Below, piece after piece: positions 41,110 through 53,807 of a stretch of DNA of 64,000 bases. The DNA lies in contig CM019707.1 of NCBI GenBank assembly GCA_009760885.1, positions 31,599,602-31,663,601 of the forward strand, in the 5' to 3' direction. Numbering within the stretch: position 1 is the first letter of the stretch; every line of letters begins with the position of its first letter. Under the pieces are notes generated by a model, which worked only from the letters and a program-made list of their open reading frames with translations, made no database searches and was not told the origin of the DNA. Both the position numbers and the translations under genes were made by a program. This stretch comes from Achatina immaculata. Lineage: Eukaryota; Mollusca; Gastropoda; Stylommatophora; Achatinidae.

Positions 41110-42300
41110 ACTCACTCAAGTACGCTTAGTGACCTCATATGTACACTTATCATGCGATGTACACTTACAGTGTACTGTACATTTATTATGTGCTTTATCA
41201 TGTGCTGTACACTTATCATGTGCTGTACACTTATCATGTGCTGTACATTTACAGTGTACTGTACATTTACTATGTGCTGTACAATGTGCTGTACACTTAT
41301 CATGTGCTGTACACTTATCATGTGCTGTACATTTACAGTGTACTGTACATTTACTATGTGATGTACACTTATCATGTGCTGTACACTTATTATGTGCTGT
41401 ATACTTATCATGCGATGTACACTTACAGTGTACTGTACATTTACTATGTGCTGTATATTTACCATGTGCATACTTATCCATGTACTGTACGCTTAACTAT
41501 GTACTGTACACTTACCTTGTACTGCATACTTATCCATGTACTGTACGCTTAACTATGTACTGTACACTTACCGTGTACTGCATACTTATCCATGTACTGT
41601 ACGCTTAACTATGTACTGTACACTTACCTTGTACTGCATACTTATCCATGTACTGTACGCTTAACTATGTACTGTACACTTACCGTGTACTGCATACTTA
41701 TCCATGTACTGTACGCTTAACTATGTACTGTACACTTACCTTGTACTGTATACTTATCCATGTACTGTACGCTTAACTATGCACTGTACACTTACCTTGT
41801 ACTGCATACTTATCCATGTACTGTACGCTTAACTATGCACTGTACACTTATCTTGTACTATATACTTATCCATGTACTGTACGCTTAACTATGCACTGTA
41901 CACTTACCTTGTACTGCATACTTATCCATGTACTGTACGCTTAACTATGCACTGTACACTTACCTTGTACTGCATACTTATCCATGTACTGTACACTTAC
42001 TATGCACTGTACACTTACCTTGTACTGTATACTTATCCATGTACTGTACACTTACTATGCACTGTACACTTACCTTGTACTGTATACTTATCCATGTACT
42101 GTACGCTTAACTATGCACTGTACACTTACCTTGTACTGTATACTTATCCATGTACTGTACGCTTAACTATGTACTGTACACTTACCTTGTACTGCATACT
42201 TAACCATGTACTGTACGCTTAACTATGTACTGTATACTTATCCATGTACTGTACGCTTAACTATGTACTGTACACTTACCATGTACCATACACTTAACTA
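41110..42300. repeat. 18-20-bp minisatellite grading into a 56-bp higher-order array
   Basis: From 41130 to 41470 the units are tgctgtacacttatcatg and tgtactgtacatttactatg types. From 41476 three such monomers are locked into a 56-bp unit starting tatgtactgtacacttacct, about 14 copies. Confidence 0.95.
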
Positions 42301-42537
42301 TGTACTCAGAGTCTGAGGAAACATTTAGACTTACCAAATGTTTATAACTCTATTTTTCAGCTAACCCACTTTCCTCTTGTACAGTAACGTTGCTGTGGGG
42401 GCCTTCAAACACAGCAAAGCTCAACATTGAAAACTCTTCTTCTTCTTCTTTTTCTTCTTCTTCTTCTTCTTCTTTTTCTTCTTCTTCTTCTTCTTCTTCT
42501 TCTTCTCCTCCTTGTAGCCAGACCTTCGCAGAAAGTT

Positions 42538-42577
<40 letters not shown>
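42301..42577. repeat. Short unique stretch, then (TTC)n and (CT)n
   Basis: TTC array at 42436-42505 and CT array at 42540-42577. LINE G1 starts directly after the CT array. Confidence 0.9.
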
Positions 42578-42579
<2 letters not shown>

Positions 42580-45435
42580 AACAAACCTACTAGAGTAACT
42601 GAATCATCATCAACACTAATAGATCACATCACTGAATGTACTGTCCCTCATGTGTCGCTGAGTGATCACTACCCGGTCTGCTGTACGTGATCACATACGG
42701 GGTACAAAATGCCTAAACACAAACATACCAGCATCAAATATAGAAACTTTAAAAACTTTAACTTGGAATTATTTTTAACTGATCTAAAAGCTTCGCCTCT
42801 TACGTACAGTTAACCAATCCAGATGAGGCTATCGAATACTGGATCAAGATATTTCGAAATATTTTTGACAAGCATGTCCCCATCAAAGAAATGAGAGTAA
42901 AACACTTAACAAAATCCCCGTGGATAACTCCTGATATTTTGCAACTCACGAGGAAACGGGATGAAGCTCACAAAAGCAAAAATCTCAGTAGCTATCGTTC
43001 ACTTAGGAATAATGAACAGTATTTAACTAGGCAGGAAAAGAAAAATTACTTCAGAAATTTAGTGAAAGACAAAACTGATAGTAAATCAGTTTGATAAGCG
43101 ATTAATATTCTTGTAAATAAAAGGAAGCAAACTGACCCACAAACACTTAATGGTGAACATACTTGCACTAACTTCAGTGAACATTTTAGGGAAGAAATTA
43201 GTATTCTAAAATCTTCATTACCGACCCCTACTTGCGAATTGAGCGCGTTGAAAACTTACAGCGACAGTAAATGTGTAAAGCTAAAACAAATTAATATTTC
43301 TTTCCTCACAGTCGGTGAGGTTTATAACTACATCCGGTCTTTAAAGAACACTAACTCAGCAGGATGTGATGACATTAGTAACAAGATACTACGCTACGCT
43401 GCACCAGTTATCACAGACACACTAACATACTTATACAATTTGTGCACTGACAACAAACAATATTTCCGTGACGCTTTTAAACTCGCCAAAGTTTTTCCTC
43501 TTTTTAAATCTGGACAGACTAGTGACCTCGCAAACTATAGACCCATATCCATTCTGTCATCATTATCTAAACCTCTTGAAAAACATATACAAAGGTTAAC
43601 TCTGCTCCACATGCAAGAAAACAATCTAGTAATAGACAGTCAGTCAGGTTTTAGACCATATCACTCCTGCCACACAGCATTAACTAAAATGACAGAAAGC
43701 TGGCTGTCTAATATAAATGATGACAAATTGTGTGTTGCTGTCTTTGTTGATTTCAAGAAAGCCTTCGATATGACTGATCATGAAATTCTTGCAAAAAACT
43801 TGGAAGGTTACAGATTACACCCTGACCTAACAAAATGTATTACATCTTTTCTCTCAGGTAGAAAACAAATAGTTTGCTTTAGAAACAAAATATCTGGCTT
43901 GTCTGTGGTTGATACTGGTATTCCTCAAAGCTCCATTCTTGGTCCTCTTCTCTTTGATACCTATATTAAGTACTGAACACTACATTTAAAGCACTCTTCA
44001 TGTGATCTTTTCGCTGATGACTTTACTGTTTACAATAGTGACTACTACATCAATAACCTACAGAAAACGCTCCAAAATGATATAAACAGTTTGATTAAAT
44101 GGAGTAATAAAAATGATATTTTGATAAACATCAACAAAACAAAATCCATGCTTATCACTACAAGACAGAAACTGCAGAAAGCAACAAAAACTTCACTACA
44201 GTTTTGTGCTGAGACTAAGGCAAAAGAAAATGTTCATGAACATAAAACTCTAGGACTCATCATTGATCAGGCATTTAACTTGGAATTCTCACGTACATAA
44301 CCTAACAAACTTGATTGCACAGAAAGTTTACCAACTAGCCAAAATTAAACACTTTATTGACATAGACTCAAGAAAGATATACTACATATCACACATACAA
44401 ACACACTTAGATTACTGTTCCACAATCTGGGATGGATGCTCAGTCTCAGACACAAAAAGGATCCACTCACTTAACAAACGAACCTTAAATCTGATTTGTG
44501 ACAAACACCCAGTACATACTGTAGATCAACACAAACAACTCAAAATTTTACCCCTCAAATACAGTCATTTTTAACAAAAGTTAAGTTTCTTCACAGAATT
44601 CAATGTTACGCTTTACTTGTGGTCACTGTTTACGTATAACACTACACATAGCCATTCATTCATTCATTCATTTGCATGTCCCTTGCGTAATTTTGCCTCC
44701 CAAACAGCACGCCTGTAGGCCTCTCGGTTGTGAGCAAGATGGCCTGCTGCTGATGCATCCATTTGCAGATCATCAACGATGTCTTGCAGCCATCTTCGCC
44801 TTGATCTTCTTCTCTTTTTCTCATTATGTACCCTTCCAAATTGGTTTTCTCTAGATTATCATGGCGTTTAATGTGTCCAAAATATTTAAACATAGCTAGT
44901 GTTTAAAAAACTGTCTTCTTCCTAAATCCAAGATTGATCTGTACAAGAAAATCCTTGCATACTCTGCAGTACAGCTCTGGAACACCCTTCCCTGCCATTT
45001 AAAATCTATTAGTAATACTTCATCCTTTAACTCAAACCTGTTTCATTATTTACTTGCTTATAATTATATGCCTCCATAGAATAACCAGCACTCTCTCAAC
45101 CCATGACTTGCCAACCATCAAGTACTAAAATAACATAGTTCGAAAAGTAACTTGTTAGATATTGTTTAAAATTGTGTTAAAAACATATGTATTTATAATG
45201 TATCTTTGTTTATGTATATGTGTGTGAGAGCTATTTTATTAGGTTAATTACTTCTTCTCTTTTACTTTGAATGTAATAGTTAAATCTTACACTCTTTTGA
45301 TATGTTTTTTTCCTAATTTAATTTGCATCTTGTATTAAGTTGACTGTGTGGGAATAATGAAAGATGGAGTGATGAAGGGCAGAATGTAAGACGGGCTTGC
45401 GTGCCCAATTCTTTACCCTTTAAAAACAAAGATCA
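42578..45435 (+). mobile_element. LINE G1 (CR1-like), 5'-truncated in the endonuclease, split by LINE A
   Basis: Starts at the end of the endonuclease: T-R-V-T-E-S-S-S-T-L-I-D-H-I and L-S-D-H-Y-P-V. Reverse transcriptase blocks follow: N-Y-R-P-I-S-I-L-S, Q-S-G-F-R-P-Y-H-S-C, F-V-D-F-K-K-A-F-D, G-I-P-Q-S-S-I-L-G-P-L-L-F, F-A-D-D-F-T (44010-44021), then D-Y-C-S-T-I-W-D-G-C. After the nested LINE A the C-terminus resumes (K-S-K-I-D-L-Y-K-K-I-L-A-Y-S, L-W-N-T-L-P) and ends Y-M-P-P-stop near 45078. The 3' UTR runs to a hairpin, aaacaaagat and (ATTC)n. Several stops and frameshifts; inactive. Confidence 0.92.
44646..44896 (-). mobile_element. LINE A stub nested in LINE G1
   Basis: Only the last ~240 bp of LINE A. 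The (AATG)n tail is at 44653-44672 and the truncation point is at atgtccaaaatatttaa. The 7-bp sequence acatagc flanks it (44646-44652 and 44890-44896). Confidence 0.88.
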
Positions 45436-45548
45436 TTCATTCATTCAACCATTCTCTCTCTCCCTCTCTCTCTCCCTCTCCCTCTCTCTCCCCCTCTCTC
45501 TCCCACTCTCTCTCTCTCTCTCTCCCTCTCTCTCTCCCTCTCTCTCCT
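45436..45548. repeat. (CT)n/(CCCTCT)n array
   Basis: Lies between the LINE G1 tail and the LINE G2 start. Confidence 0.92.
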
Positions 45549-46466
45549 TATTATTGACCAACATCTGACCTGGAACTCTCATGTGCAATGTCTAACAAAA
45601 CTCATCGCACAAAAAGTATACCAATTAGCTAAAATTAAGCACTTCATAGATCAAGACACTAGGAAGACATACTACATAGCTCATATACAAACACATTTAG
45701 ACTATTGCTCAACAGTTTGGGATGGTTGCTCAGTGTCAAATACAAAGAGGCTTTGCTCTCTCCAAAAGCGAGCAGTAAAGCTCATTAGTGACAAAGATCA
45801 AGCACAAACAACTAATCATTACAAACGTATCAAAATACTACCCCTTAAGAACAGGTTCCTCTTCAACAAAGCCAAGTTAGTACATCAAATTCTTTCACGG
45901 CATGCCCCGCCTTATCTATGGAACCTGTTTAAATTTAGCCCAAAGTGCAGCCAACGCTTGAACAACATATGTCTTCCAAAACCTAGACTTGATCTTTACA
46001 AGAAAAACTTTAGTTATTCTACTGCTCACCTTTGGAATACCCTCCCATCCTATATAAAAAATATAAATTATGCTCCTTCCTACAACTACAAGCTTTCCCA
46101 ATATCTATTTGATGTCGACTACATGCCTCCATGAATTATAAAACTTAAAAGTTATCTTAAGCTGCTCTTACAGACACTGAATACAATTAATTGTTTTCTG
46201 AATAGTCCCCAAAATTTTGTTTAGTAGACAGTCATTCATAATGTATGTAGTTACTTCTGTACTGAGTGAATGTTTAAGAGCGAAACGTAAATGTTATATT
46301 TTATTTTATGTCTCTCAGCTTCAATGTTAGTTATGTTTGTTATATGAACAGCATATTTGTAGAATGTCTGGAATAGAGTGAAAGATGTATGATAAAAGGC
46401 AGAATGTCAGACGGGCCTGCGTGCCCAATTCTTAACCCTTTTGAAATAAAGATCAATCAATCAATC
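45549..46466 (+). mobile_element. LINE G2 (CR1-like) C-terminal ORF and 3' UTR
   Basis: An open frame of 183 codons at 45583-46134 reads K-V-Y-Q-L-A-K-I-K-H-F-I-D, D-Y-C-S-T-V-W-D-G-C, L-W-N-T-L-P-S-Y-I and ends Y-M-P-P-stop. It covers the region after the catalytic domain. The 3' UTR differs from G1 but ends in the same hairpin plus ataaagatcaatcaatc. It is 5'-truncated. Confidence 0.92.
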
Positions 46467-46722
46467 AATCTCCCTCTCTCTCTCCCTCTCTCACTCCCTC
46501 TCTCTCTCCCTCTCTCTCGCCCTCTCTCTCCCTCTCTCTCTCCCTCTCCCTCCCTCGCTCTCTCTCTCTCCCTCTCTCTCGCCCTCTCTCTCCCTCTCCC
46601 TCGCTCTCTCTCTCCCTCTCTCCCTCTCTCTCTCCCTCTCCCTCTCTCTCTCCCTCTCTCTCGCCCTCTCTCTCCCTCTCTCTCCCTCTCCCTCTCTCTC
46701 TCCCTCGCTCTCTCTCTCTCTT
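46467..46722. repeat. (CT)n/(CCCTCT)n array
   Basis: Follows the LINE G2 (AATC)n tail directly. Confidence 0.95.
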
Positions 46723-47215
46723 GATAACCAGTCTAGAAACAACTTGATGTCCATGCAGCATGCCTGTTTCAGTGAGAGTGGTGTTTAGAGCGTCAATCAC
46801 ACCCTAGATGACCCACCAAGCACACAAAACTGCTGTATGCATTACTCGCTTGATATTAACGTAATATTACAGAATATGTTTCCCAGTTCCGTTGAACATA
46901 TGTAGACTCTCAGCCTGATAGCAACTTTATCTCAGTGCATGCCACCTGAATGAAAGACGGCTGGGGGGGGGGGGGGGGAAGTGGGGGTGTGGGAGAGAAA
47001 GAAAAAAAAACTATTCTTAGACATTTTGATCCGTATCCGGCTTCTGAGCAACTCACATCTTTTAATTTACACAAACAACTTTTTCTTTAAAAAAAGCAGA
47101 ACGGAAAAGAACACGCGATAAAACGAAACAAACTATAAACAAAGCTTGTTACCGCTACAGCTGTCCGAGATTACTTTTGCATCTTACTCTCGCCTACTAA
47201 AAGTGTTTTGTATGC
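46723..47215. other. Unannotated stretch with a G run
   Basis: A run of 16 G lies at 46963-46978. Nothing else is recognised. Confidence 0.5.
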
Positions 47216-47709
47216 ATCTCTCTCTCTCTCTCTCTCACTTCCTCTCCCTCTCTCTCTCACTTCCTCTCTCCATGAGAGATGGAGTGATGAAGGGCAGAAT
47301 GTAAGACGGGCCTGCGTGCCCAATTCTTTACCCTTGAAAAATAAAGATTATTCATTCATTCAAAGATTATTCATTCATTCATTCATTCATTCTCTCCCTC
47401 TCTTTCACTCCCTCTCTCACTCCCCCTCTCTCTCCCTCTCTCACTCCCTCTCTCTCCCTCTCTCACTTCCTCTCTCCCTCTCTCTCACTCCCTCTCTTTC
47501 TCACTCCCTCTCTCTCACTCCCTCTCTCTCCCACTCTCTCCCTCTCTCTCACTCCCTCTATCTCTCACTCCCTCTCTCTTCCTCCCTCTCTCTCCCTCTC
47601 TCTCTCACACCACTCTCTCTCACTCCCTCTTTCTTCCTCTCTCTCTCCCTCTCTCTCTCTCTCTCCCTCTCTCTCTCCTTCTCTCTCTCCTTCTCTCTCT
47701 CCCTCTTTC

Positions 47710-47743
<34 letters not shown>

Positions 47744-47745
47744 CC
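47216..47745. repeat. CT-rich arrays around a solo LINE tail
   Basis: CT arrays at 47216-47270 and 47390-47740 enclose a solo tail at 47271-47390. Confidence 0.93.
47271..47390 (+). mobile_element. Solo LINE G1/F-type 3' tail
   Basis: agatggagtgatgaagggca, the GGGC/GCCC hairpin, ccaattctttaccc, aaataaagattattcattca. No coding part is present, and the tail unit is duplicated (attcattcaaagattattc). Confidence 0.85.
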
Positions 47746-47975
47746 GGACGTACCTGCTTCTCTCCTAACACTTTCTTGTCATCTCCAGCCTCCAGCTATT
47801 CCAAAAACATTGTTACCTCATACTTTTATTTAGAAGGTGATAAACTAGAGGGGGAACAGAAATACAACAGAACGGGACCTGCCAATTACAGGTAATCTTT
47901 AAGGAACCCTTTCAACCTTTCGCACGCGGTAAATTGAAGAAATCAAAGCCAGACATCGAGACTGTGTGTGTGGGG

Positions 47976-48030
<55 letters not shown>

Positions 48031-48474
48031 GGTGGGTGGGACCGGGGGTGGGGTTGTAGGTGGTTTGAGAGAAGAAGAAAGAGTAAAAAAAAACTGAAGG
48101 ACATCGGCCTAATAATTAAGTTGCCTGCCCTAGTTGGGAGGTTGTAATTAAGTTATCTAGTTACAGACAAAGAGACAGGTACTCGTGTATTGAGAATTCC
48201 GTATGCAAATTCCAGAACACGATACAGGTAAACCCATGGCTCCGCCCAGTGATTACCTTCCATGCTACGGCAAATCGTTTTTTTTTTTGTGTGTGTGGGA
48301 ACAAGAAATGTGTGAGTGTGTGTTGTGAGTGTGGGGTGAGATGTTTTAAGGGTGAAAAGAAGTATTGGAATTTGGGGAAAAGGAGATGGAGTGGTATATC
48401 CTCCAATGGATGTTTGGAGACCAAGGTTCTCAGAATTTTATTTTTTTTTTTTTTAGTTTAAGAAGGCATTTAAT
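47746..48474. other. Unannotated stretch with (GT)n
   Basis: A GT array at about 47963-48020 passes into GGGT units. Nothing else is recognised. Confidence 0.6.
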
Positions 48475-48930
48475 GTTCCTTTTCTCGTTATTGTTTCTTT
48501 TTCTTCTTCTTTCTTTTTCGTTCTGGAGGAGAAGATTGAAAGAAGATGGTATAGAAAGAAGAAGGGAAGAAAGATGGAAGGGGGAATCTTGTTGTTCATG
48601 TTTTTTTAAGTAACCATCTTCTTCTTATTATTATTTTTCTTCCTCCTTCTCTACCTCCTCCTCCTCATCTACCTCCTTCTCTTCTTCTTCCTCCTCTAAC
48701 TCCTCATCCTCTTCTTTTTTTCTTCTTTCTCCTCTCCTTCTCTACCTCCTCCTCCTCTTCTTCTTCCTCCTCTTCTTCTTCTTCTTTTTCTTCTTTTTCT
48801 TCAACTTTACACTTGTTTCTTTAAATATGGTCCCTCATTTCTTTCATCCTTCTATCTTTCTCACTCACACATACTTTTTTCATTTTTCTTCTCTTTTTTC
48901 ATCTCTCTCTCTCCCCCCACGAGAACAACT
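48475..48930. repeat. Pyrimidine-rich CTT/CTC tract
   Basis: Long imperfect polypyrimidine sequence, densest at 48610-48800. Confidence 0.82.
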
Positions 48931-49140
48931 GTGTTAAGAGCACACTTATCTTAACATAGTGTTTGTGAGATCAGACAGGGAACATAGATCTGTTTGCTTA
49001 AAAACTCTGACCTACTTCTGTAGCCCAGAAAGTTGTAGCAATCAACACTAATTGTAATTGTTATTTTTGTAAAATGTAATGTCAGGTTGGTGGATGGATG
49101 AGGACATGGAGATTGCCGGCAGAGATGAGGGAAGTCTGGT

Positions 49141-52100
49141 GTGAAACCAATGAATCCAGGACATGACAAGCCTATAGGTCTTTACAACAATGGCTACCAG
49201 AATGATGTAAACAAAACAGAGCCAGTAGACTATGGGTGGCGGGGAATGGATATCTTTGAAGTACTCATTGGATTCCTCATCCCAAAGTCGGAGTGTCTTT
49301 GTGGAACTGTCTCAAAACCGTCTGACATGGAGAAAGGACTTAAGTACAGCCACCAGAGGCTGGAAAACAAAGTTTTGGCCAGGCCAGCCTACACCACTGT
49401 CTTCATGGCAGCCTGAGCAAGATCACAGTCTGCCCTAGCAAGGAAAGGTGCTGAAGTCGGAGGTACCCAGCCAAAAGGCGCATCGCAAAAATCAGGGTAC
49501 ACGCATTATCGCTAATGAAATGTCTCTATCTGCACTTTTCAAACATGGTGCTCGCTCTCTGAAGACTAACCAGGCAGGTGCAGTGCCGGGCCCCCTGCCT
49601 CGAAAGGGTCCACCCAATGCTACTGGAGGTCCTCTCAGTTCGTCTTGTGGAGCCAGGAGACATGAGAGTAGAGCAACTGGCCAAAAAATGTAACATCAGA
49701 AAACTGCCAAAAAGCAAGAACTTAAAATAATGCAGTGGAATGCTGAGGGTGTCAGCAGTGTTAGAGATGGCTATAGCAAAAGGTGGAACTAGAGAACATA
49801 CTCCTTGCAGAGCAGGTAAGTATATGCTGCATACAGGAGACACACCTAACCAAAGATGCCGCCTTTAAAATCAGAGGCTACCAGTGTTTTAGATCAGACC
49901 GACAGGACAGAAGAAAAGGAGGAGTACTCACACTTGTTAAGAATAACATCAGCACATGTCAGGTGGGAGTGTACATGGAAGGAGCCGAATACCAGATGAT
50001 CCATCTAAAAACCAGTAATACAGACTTCCATCTCCTTAACTATTACTGTCCTAATGACCGCCCACTTGCTCTAGAAACAATCCCACACAAAGAGAGACTG
50101 ATGATCTGTGGAGATTTTAACAGCCACTCCCAGAGCTGGGGCTATGACCACATAGACAAGAGAGGAGAGGAAGTTGAGAGCTGGCAGGATGATAATGGAC
50201 TTCTCCTGATCAACCAGCCAATGGATCCCCCAACATTTTACTCAAGGGCTTGGCATACAACCTCAACACCAGATCTGGCATTCCACTCTCCAGATCTGAA
50301 GTGGAACATTACACGCGAAGTTGGAAAACAACTTGGAGGTAGCAACCATCGACCAGTCTTCCTGACATTAGAAAATGAACTCCTTAACACCAGTAGCCCT
50401 CTCTCCAGATGGAACTATAAAAAAGCAAACTGGACAATGAACAGACATCGTACAGGTATCCTGGTAGGGCAGCTGTCCATAGAAGGTAAGGATATTAACA
50501 GCATAGCGAAGGAATTCAATGCTTGTATCCTTCAGGCCGCTCGTGAAACCATTCCCAGAGGAACTCGCAGGGACTATAAACCATACTGGTCTAGTGAGCT
50601 GGGAAAACTCCATGATGACGTGGAAGCAGCTCGAAAGCAAGCAGAAAATAGACCATGCCAAGAACACCACAATAATTACCAACTTGTTAAGGCTAAATTT
50701 CAGAGAGCCAAGCTGCAAGCCAGACGGGAAAGTTGGAGAGAGAAAACAGAGTCCCTAAACTTTGAAAAGGATGGAAGAAAACTGTGGAAACTAATCAAAC
50801 AGTTAAAAGATGAGAGTACTGGAAGAAGTACAAAGATTACACTAATAGAGGATGGGAAAACTCTTACAGGTAAGCAAGTATCAGATTACTTTGCTCTCAT
50901 GTTTGCACAAGACTACAACATTGATATCCATCCAGAGAAAGAGTGTACAGCGCGCATGGACCCACAAAAAGAAGAGGAACAAGCCAGAAAAGTGGAGGTC
51001 ATGGATGCACCAATCACACGCAGTGAGTTAGACCTAACAGTCAGTAAACTGAAACCAAGGAAATCACCAGGACCAGATGGAGTGCTGGGAATGGCAGCAA
51101 TGGGAAAGCTGTTGGATATTTTCAATATGTGTTGGAGCAAAGGTAAGTTACCTCAAATCTGGAAGGAAGCAAGCATGATACCACTGCTAAGGCCAGGGAA
51201 AAATAGCGATACAGCCTCCAACTACAAGCCACTCAGTCTCACTAGCTGCCTATGCAAAACGATGGAACGCATCATTGACCTGAGGCTAAAATGGTACCTA
51301 GAAAGTGAAAACCTTCCCATTCCACAACAAGCAAGATTTAGGCAGTACTACAGTACAGAAGATCAAGTGACCTATCTCTCTCAAGAGACTGAGGACGCAT
51401 TCCAAGAGAAAAACCTTGTACTAGCAGCGTGGATAGACCTGAACAAAGAATTTTATAAGGTATGGAAAAAAGGTCTGCTGTTGAAACTGAGAAACTGCAA
51501 TGTGAATGGAAGACTGTACAACTGGATAAAGTCCTATTTACACAACAGAAGAGCTAGAATAGTAACGGATGGACACAAAAGCCAGAAAGTACTGGGACAC
51601 GGTGTACCATAAGGAGGAGTCATTTCACCTACACTGTTCCTGGTATTTATTAATGACCTGGTCAAGGAACTTCCCTATGGAATCAAAGCGGCACTGTAAG
51701 CAGATAATCTGGTCATGTGGTGTACAGATGAATATGCGACAGTTGCTACACAGAGACTCCAAAGAATAGCGGACGTCTTGACATCATGGACAAACAAATG
51801 GTGTGTAAGTATCAACACGGAGAAATCAAGTACCACTCTGTTCACTCTCTCATCTAAATAGAAAGCAGGTAAGATCTTTGTAAATGAAATATCCTTAAGG
51901 ATGGACAACAACCCACTTACTTAGGAGTGACTCTTGACTCAAAACTGACCTGGAAGCAACACATCAACAGTGCAGAAGCAAAAGCCAGAAGAAAACTAGC
52001 CATATTAAGAAAATTGAGTGGAACCACATGGGGAGCTAGTGAAAGAATCCTCAAGAATGTATATCAGCAAACTATTCTACCTCATTTAGAATATGGCCCA

Positions 52101-53634
52101 ACATCTTGGTGTACAGCATCAAACACTACACTGCATAATCTAGACAAGTTAAAAATCAGTCACTACGGATTATCACAGGTGCCATGAGGTCCACACCAAT
52201 AGTAGAAATGCAGAAAATAGTTGATGTTCAAGCGCTAAAGGAACGTAGAGACACAAAGGTCATGACCATGGGAGAAAAATTCCTGAGCTCTGTAAGCCAT
52301 CCCCTGAAGGAGAGATTCAATAACTTGGCATTAGGACGGCTTAAAAGAAGCAGCTTCATTCATCAGGCCAAGCGTATGCGTAAGCTGATACCTGACCTTC
52401 CAACTGTAGTCGCTCCATTATCATCTGTACCAGAGCATACACCATGGGAAGAAGCAGATTATACACAAATAACTATTCAGACTGAAGTGAAAAGTGTGCA
52501 GAATGGTGAGATGCAAAGCAGTCTTGTAAGATCAACAGCCACACTTAGTGTTCTAGTTGACAAATATCCATGTGACACCTGGATACGTGTGTATACAGAT
52601 GGATCTGCACATAATGCCATAAAGAATGGAGGGGCAGGAGCACATATTGAATATCCAAACAACACCACTGACAAGATTTCCATACCCACTGGAAAATACT
52701 GCAACAACTATGACGCAGAAGTTAGGGCAATTATTGCTGCAGTTGAAAAACTATCAGACTCCAGAATTGATACATGTCCCGTAGTAATTCTCACAGATAC
52801 AAGATCAGTACTGGAAGCTCTTCAGTACAACAAACTACCAGACCTTAAGGATGCCTTGTCAAAAATTGGCTTACAACATGGAGTCACTTTGCAGTGGATT
52901 CCCTCCCACTGTGGGATACCAGGCAATGAGAAAGCTGACCGTCTGGCCAAAGAGGGCACTGAAATGGAGCAACCAGACATACCAATCACCTATAATCAGA
53001 AGAAAGGCATGATAAAAACTTACAGGAAGCCACAAACATCACCACATGATGAATATCACATGCTAAACAGAAAGGAACAAATCACCATTTTCCGTCCCCG
53101 AACAGGACACAGCCGACTCCGAAGTCATATGTATACAAAGTTTAAGGTTGGTACTACTAATCTATGTACATGTGCCCCGGTGCCCCAAACTGTGGAATAT
53201 ATCCTCCAAAACTGCACCAACTATGAGACACTGAGAAATAATTACTGGCCCAGTGAAACCACTAAAGAAGATAAGCTCTACGGTTCCATACATAAATTAC
53301 AAAAAAAAAACCAAAAAACAGTGAAATTTGTCCAAGAGATAGGACTGCTGATATATAGACAGACAATGCTTATGTTTATGTCCTGTGTGCACGTGTATGA
53401 TTGTGTGAGTGCTATTTTATTAGGTTAATTACTTCTTCTCTTTTTACTTTGAATGTAATAGTTTAATCTTACACTCTTTTGATACGTTTTTTTTTCCTAA
53501 TGTAATCTGTATACTTGTATTAAATCGAAATTGTGGGAAGAATGAAAGATGGAGTGATGAAGGGCAGAATGTAAGACGGGCCTGCGTGCCCAATTCTTTA
53601 TCCTTTAAAAATAAAGATCATTCATTCATTCAAC

Positions 53635-53637
<3 letters not shown>
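49141..53637 (+). mobile_element. LINE F (jockey/I-like) with endonuclease, reverse transcriptase and RNase H; inactivated
   Basis: The ORF2 region starts at 49721 (L-K-I-M-Q-W-N-A-E-G-V) with a frame change near 49780. Endonuclease motifs are I-Q-E-T-H-L, G-D-F-N-S-H-S-Q-S-W-G, T-S-T-P-D-L-A and G-S-N-H-R-P-V. Reverse transcriptase blocks are K-S-P-G-P-D-G, I-P-L-L-R-P-G-K and a degraded A-W-I-D-L-N-K-E-F. The frame stops at 51610, and the catalytic box (51697-51708) reads stop-A-D-N. A second frame (51927-52187) continues, then a third (52184-53428) with RNase H motifs Y-T-D-G-S, A-E-V, T-D-T-R-S and S-H-C-G-I-P-G-N-E-K-A-D, and a Cys-rich C-terminus. Sequence before 49721 may be 5' UTR or ORF1 remains. 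The 3' UTR after 53406 matches LINE G1. Confidence 0.93.
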
Positions 53638-53685
<48 letters not shown>

Positions 53686-53686
53686 T
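53638..53686. repeat. (CT)n microsatellite
   Basis: Pure CT units after the LINE F tail. Confidence 0.95.
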
Positions 53687-53807
53687 CTCACTGTGATGTG
53701 ACAAGAACTGTATCGAAAATGCAGTTTAAACAATGTTACATTATTCACATCACATTTAGCTAAAAATCTTATATTCAAGAATATAATAGTCTTACTTTAC
53801 ACACTTC

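Noticed and set aside
46389..46800. Ser/Leu/Pro-rich and Arg/Glu-rich 111-codon frames
   Set aside because: CT-array translations. The first codons are a LINE tail, not a protein start.
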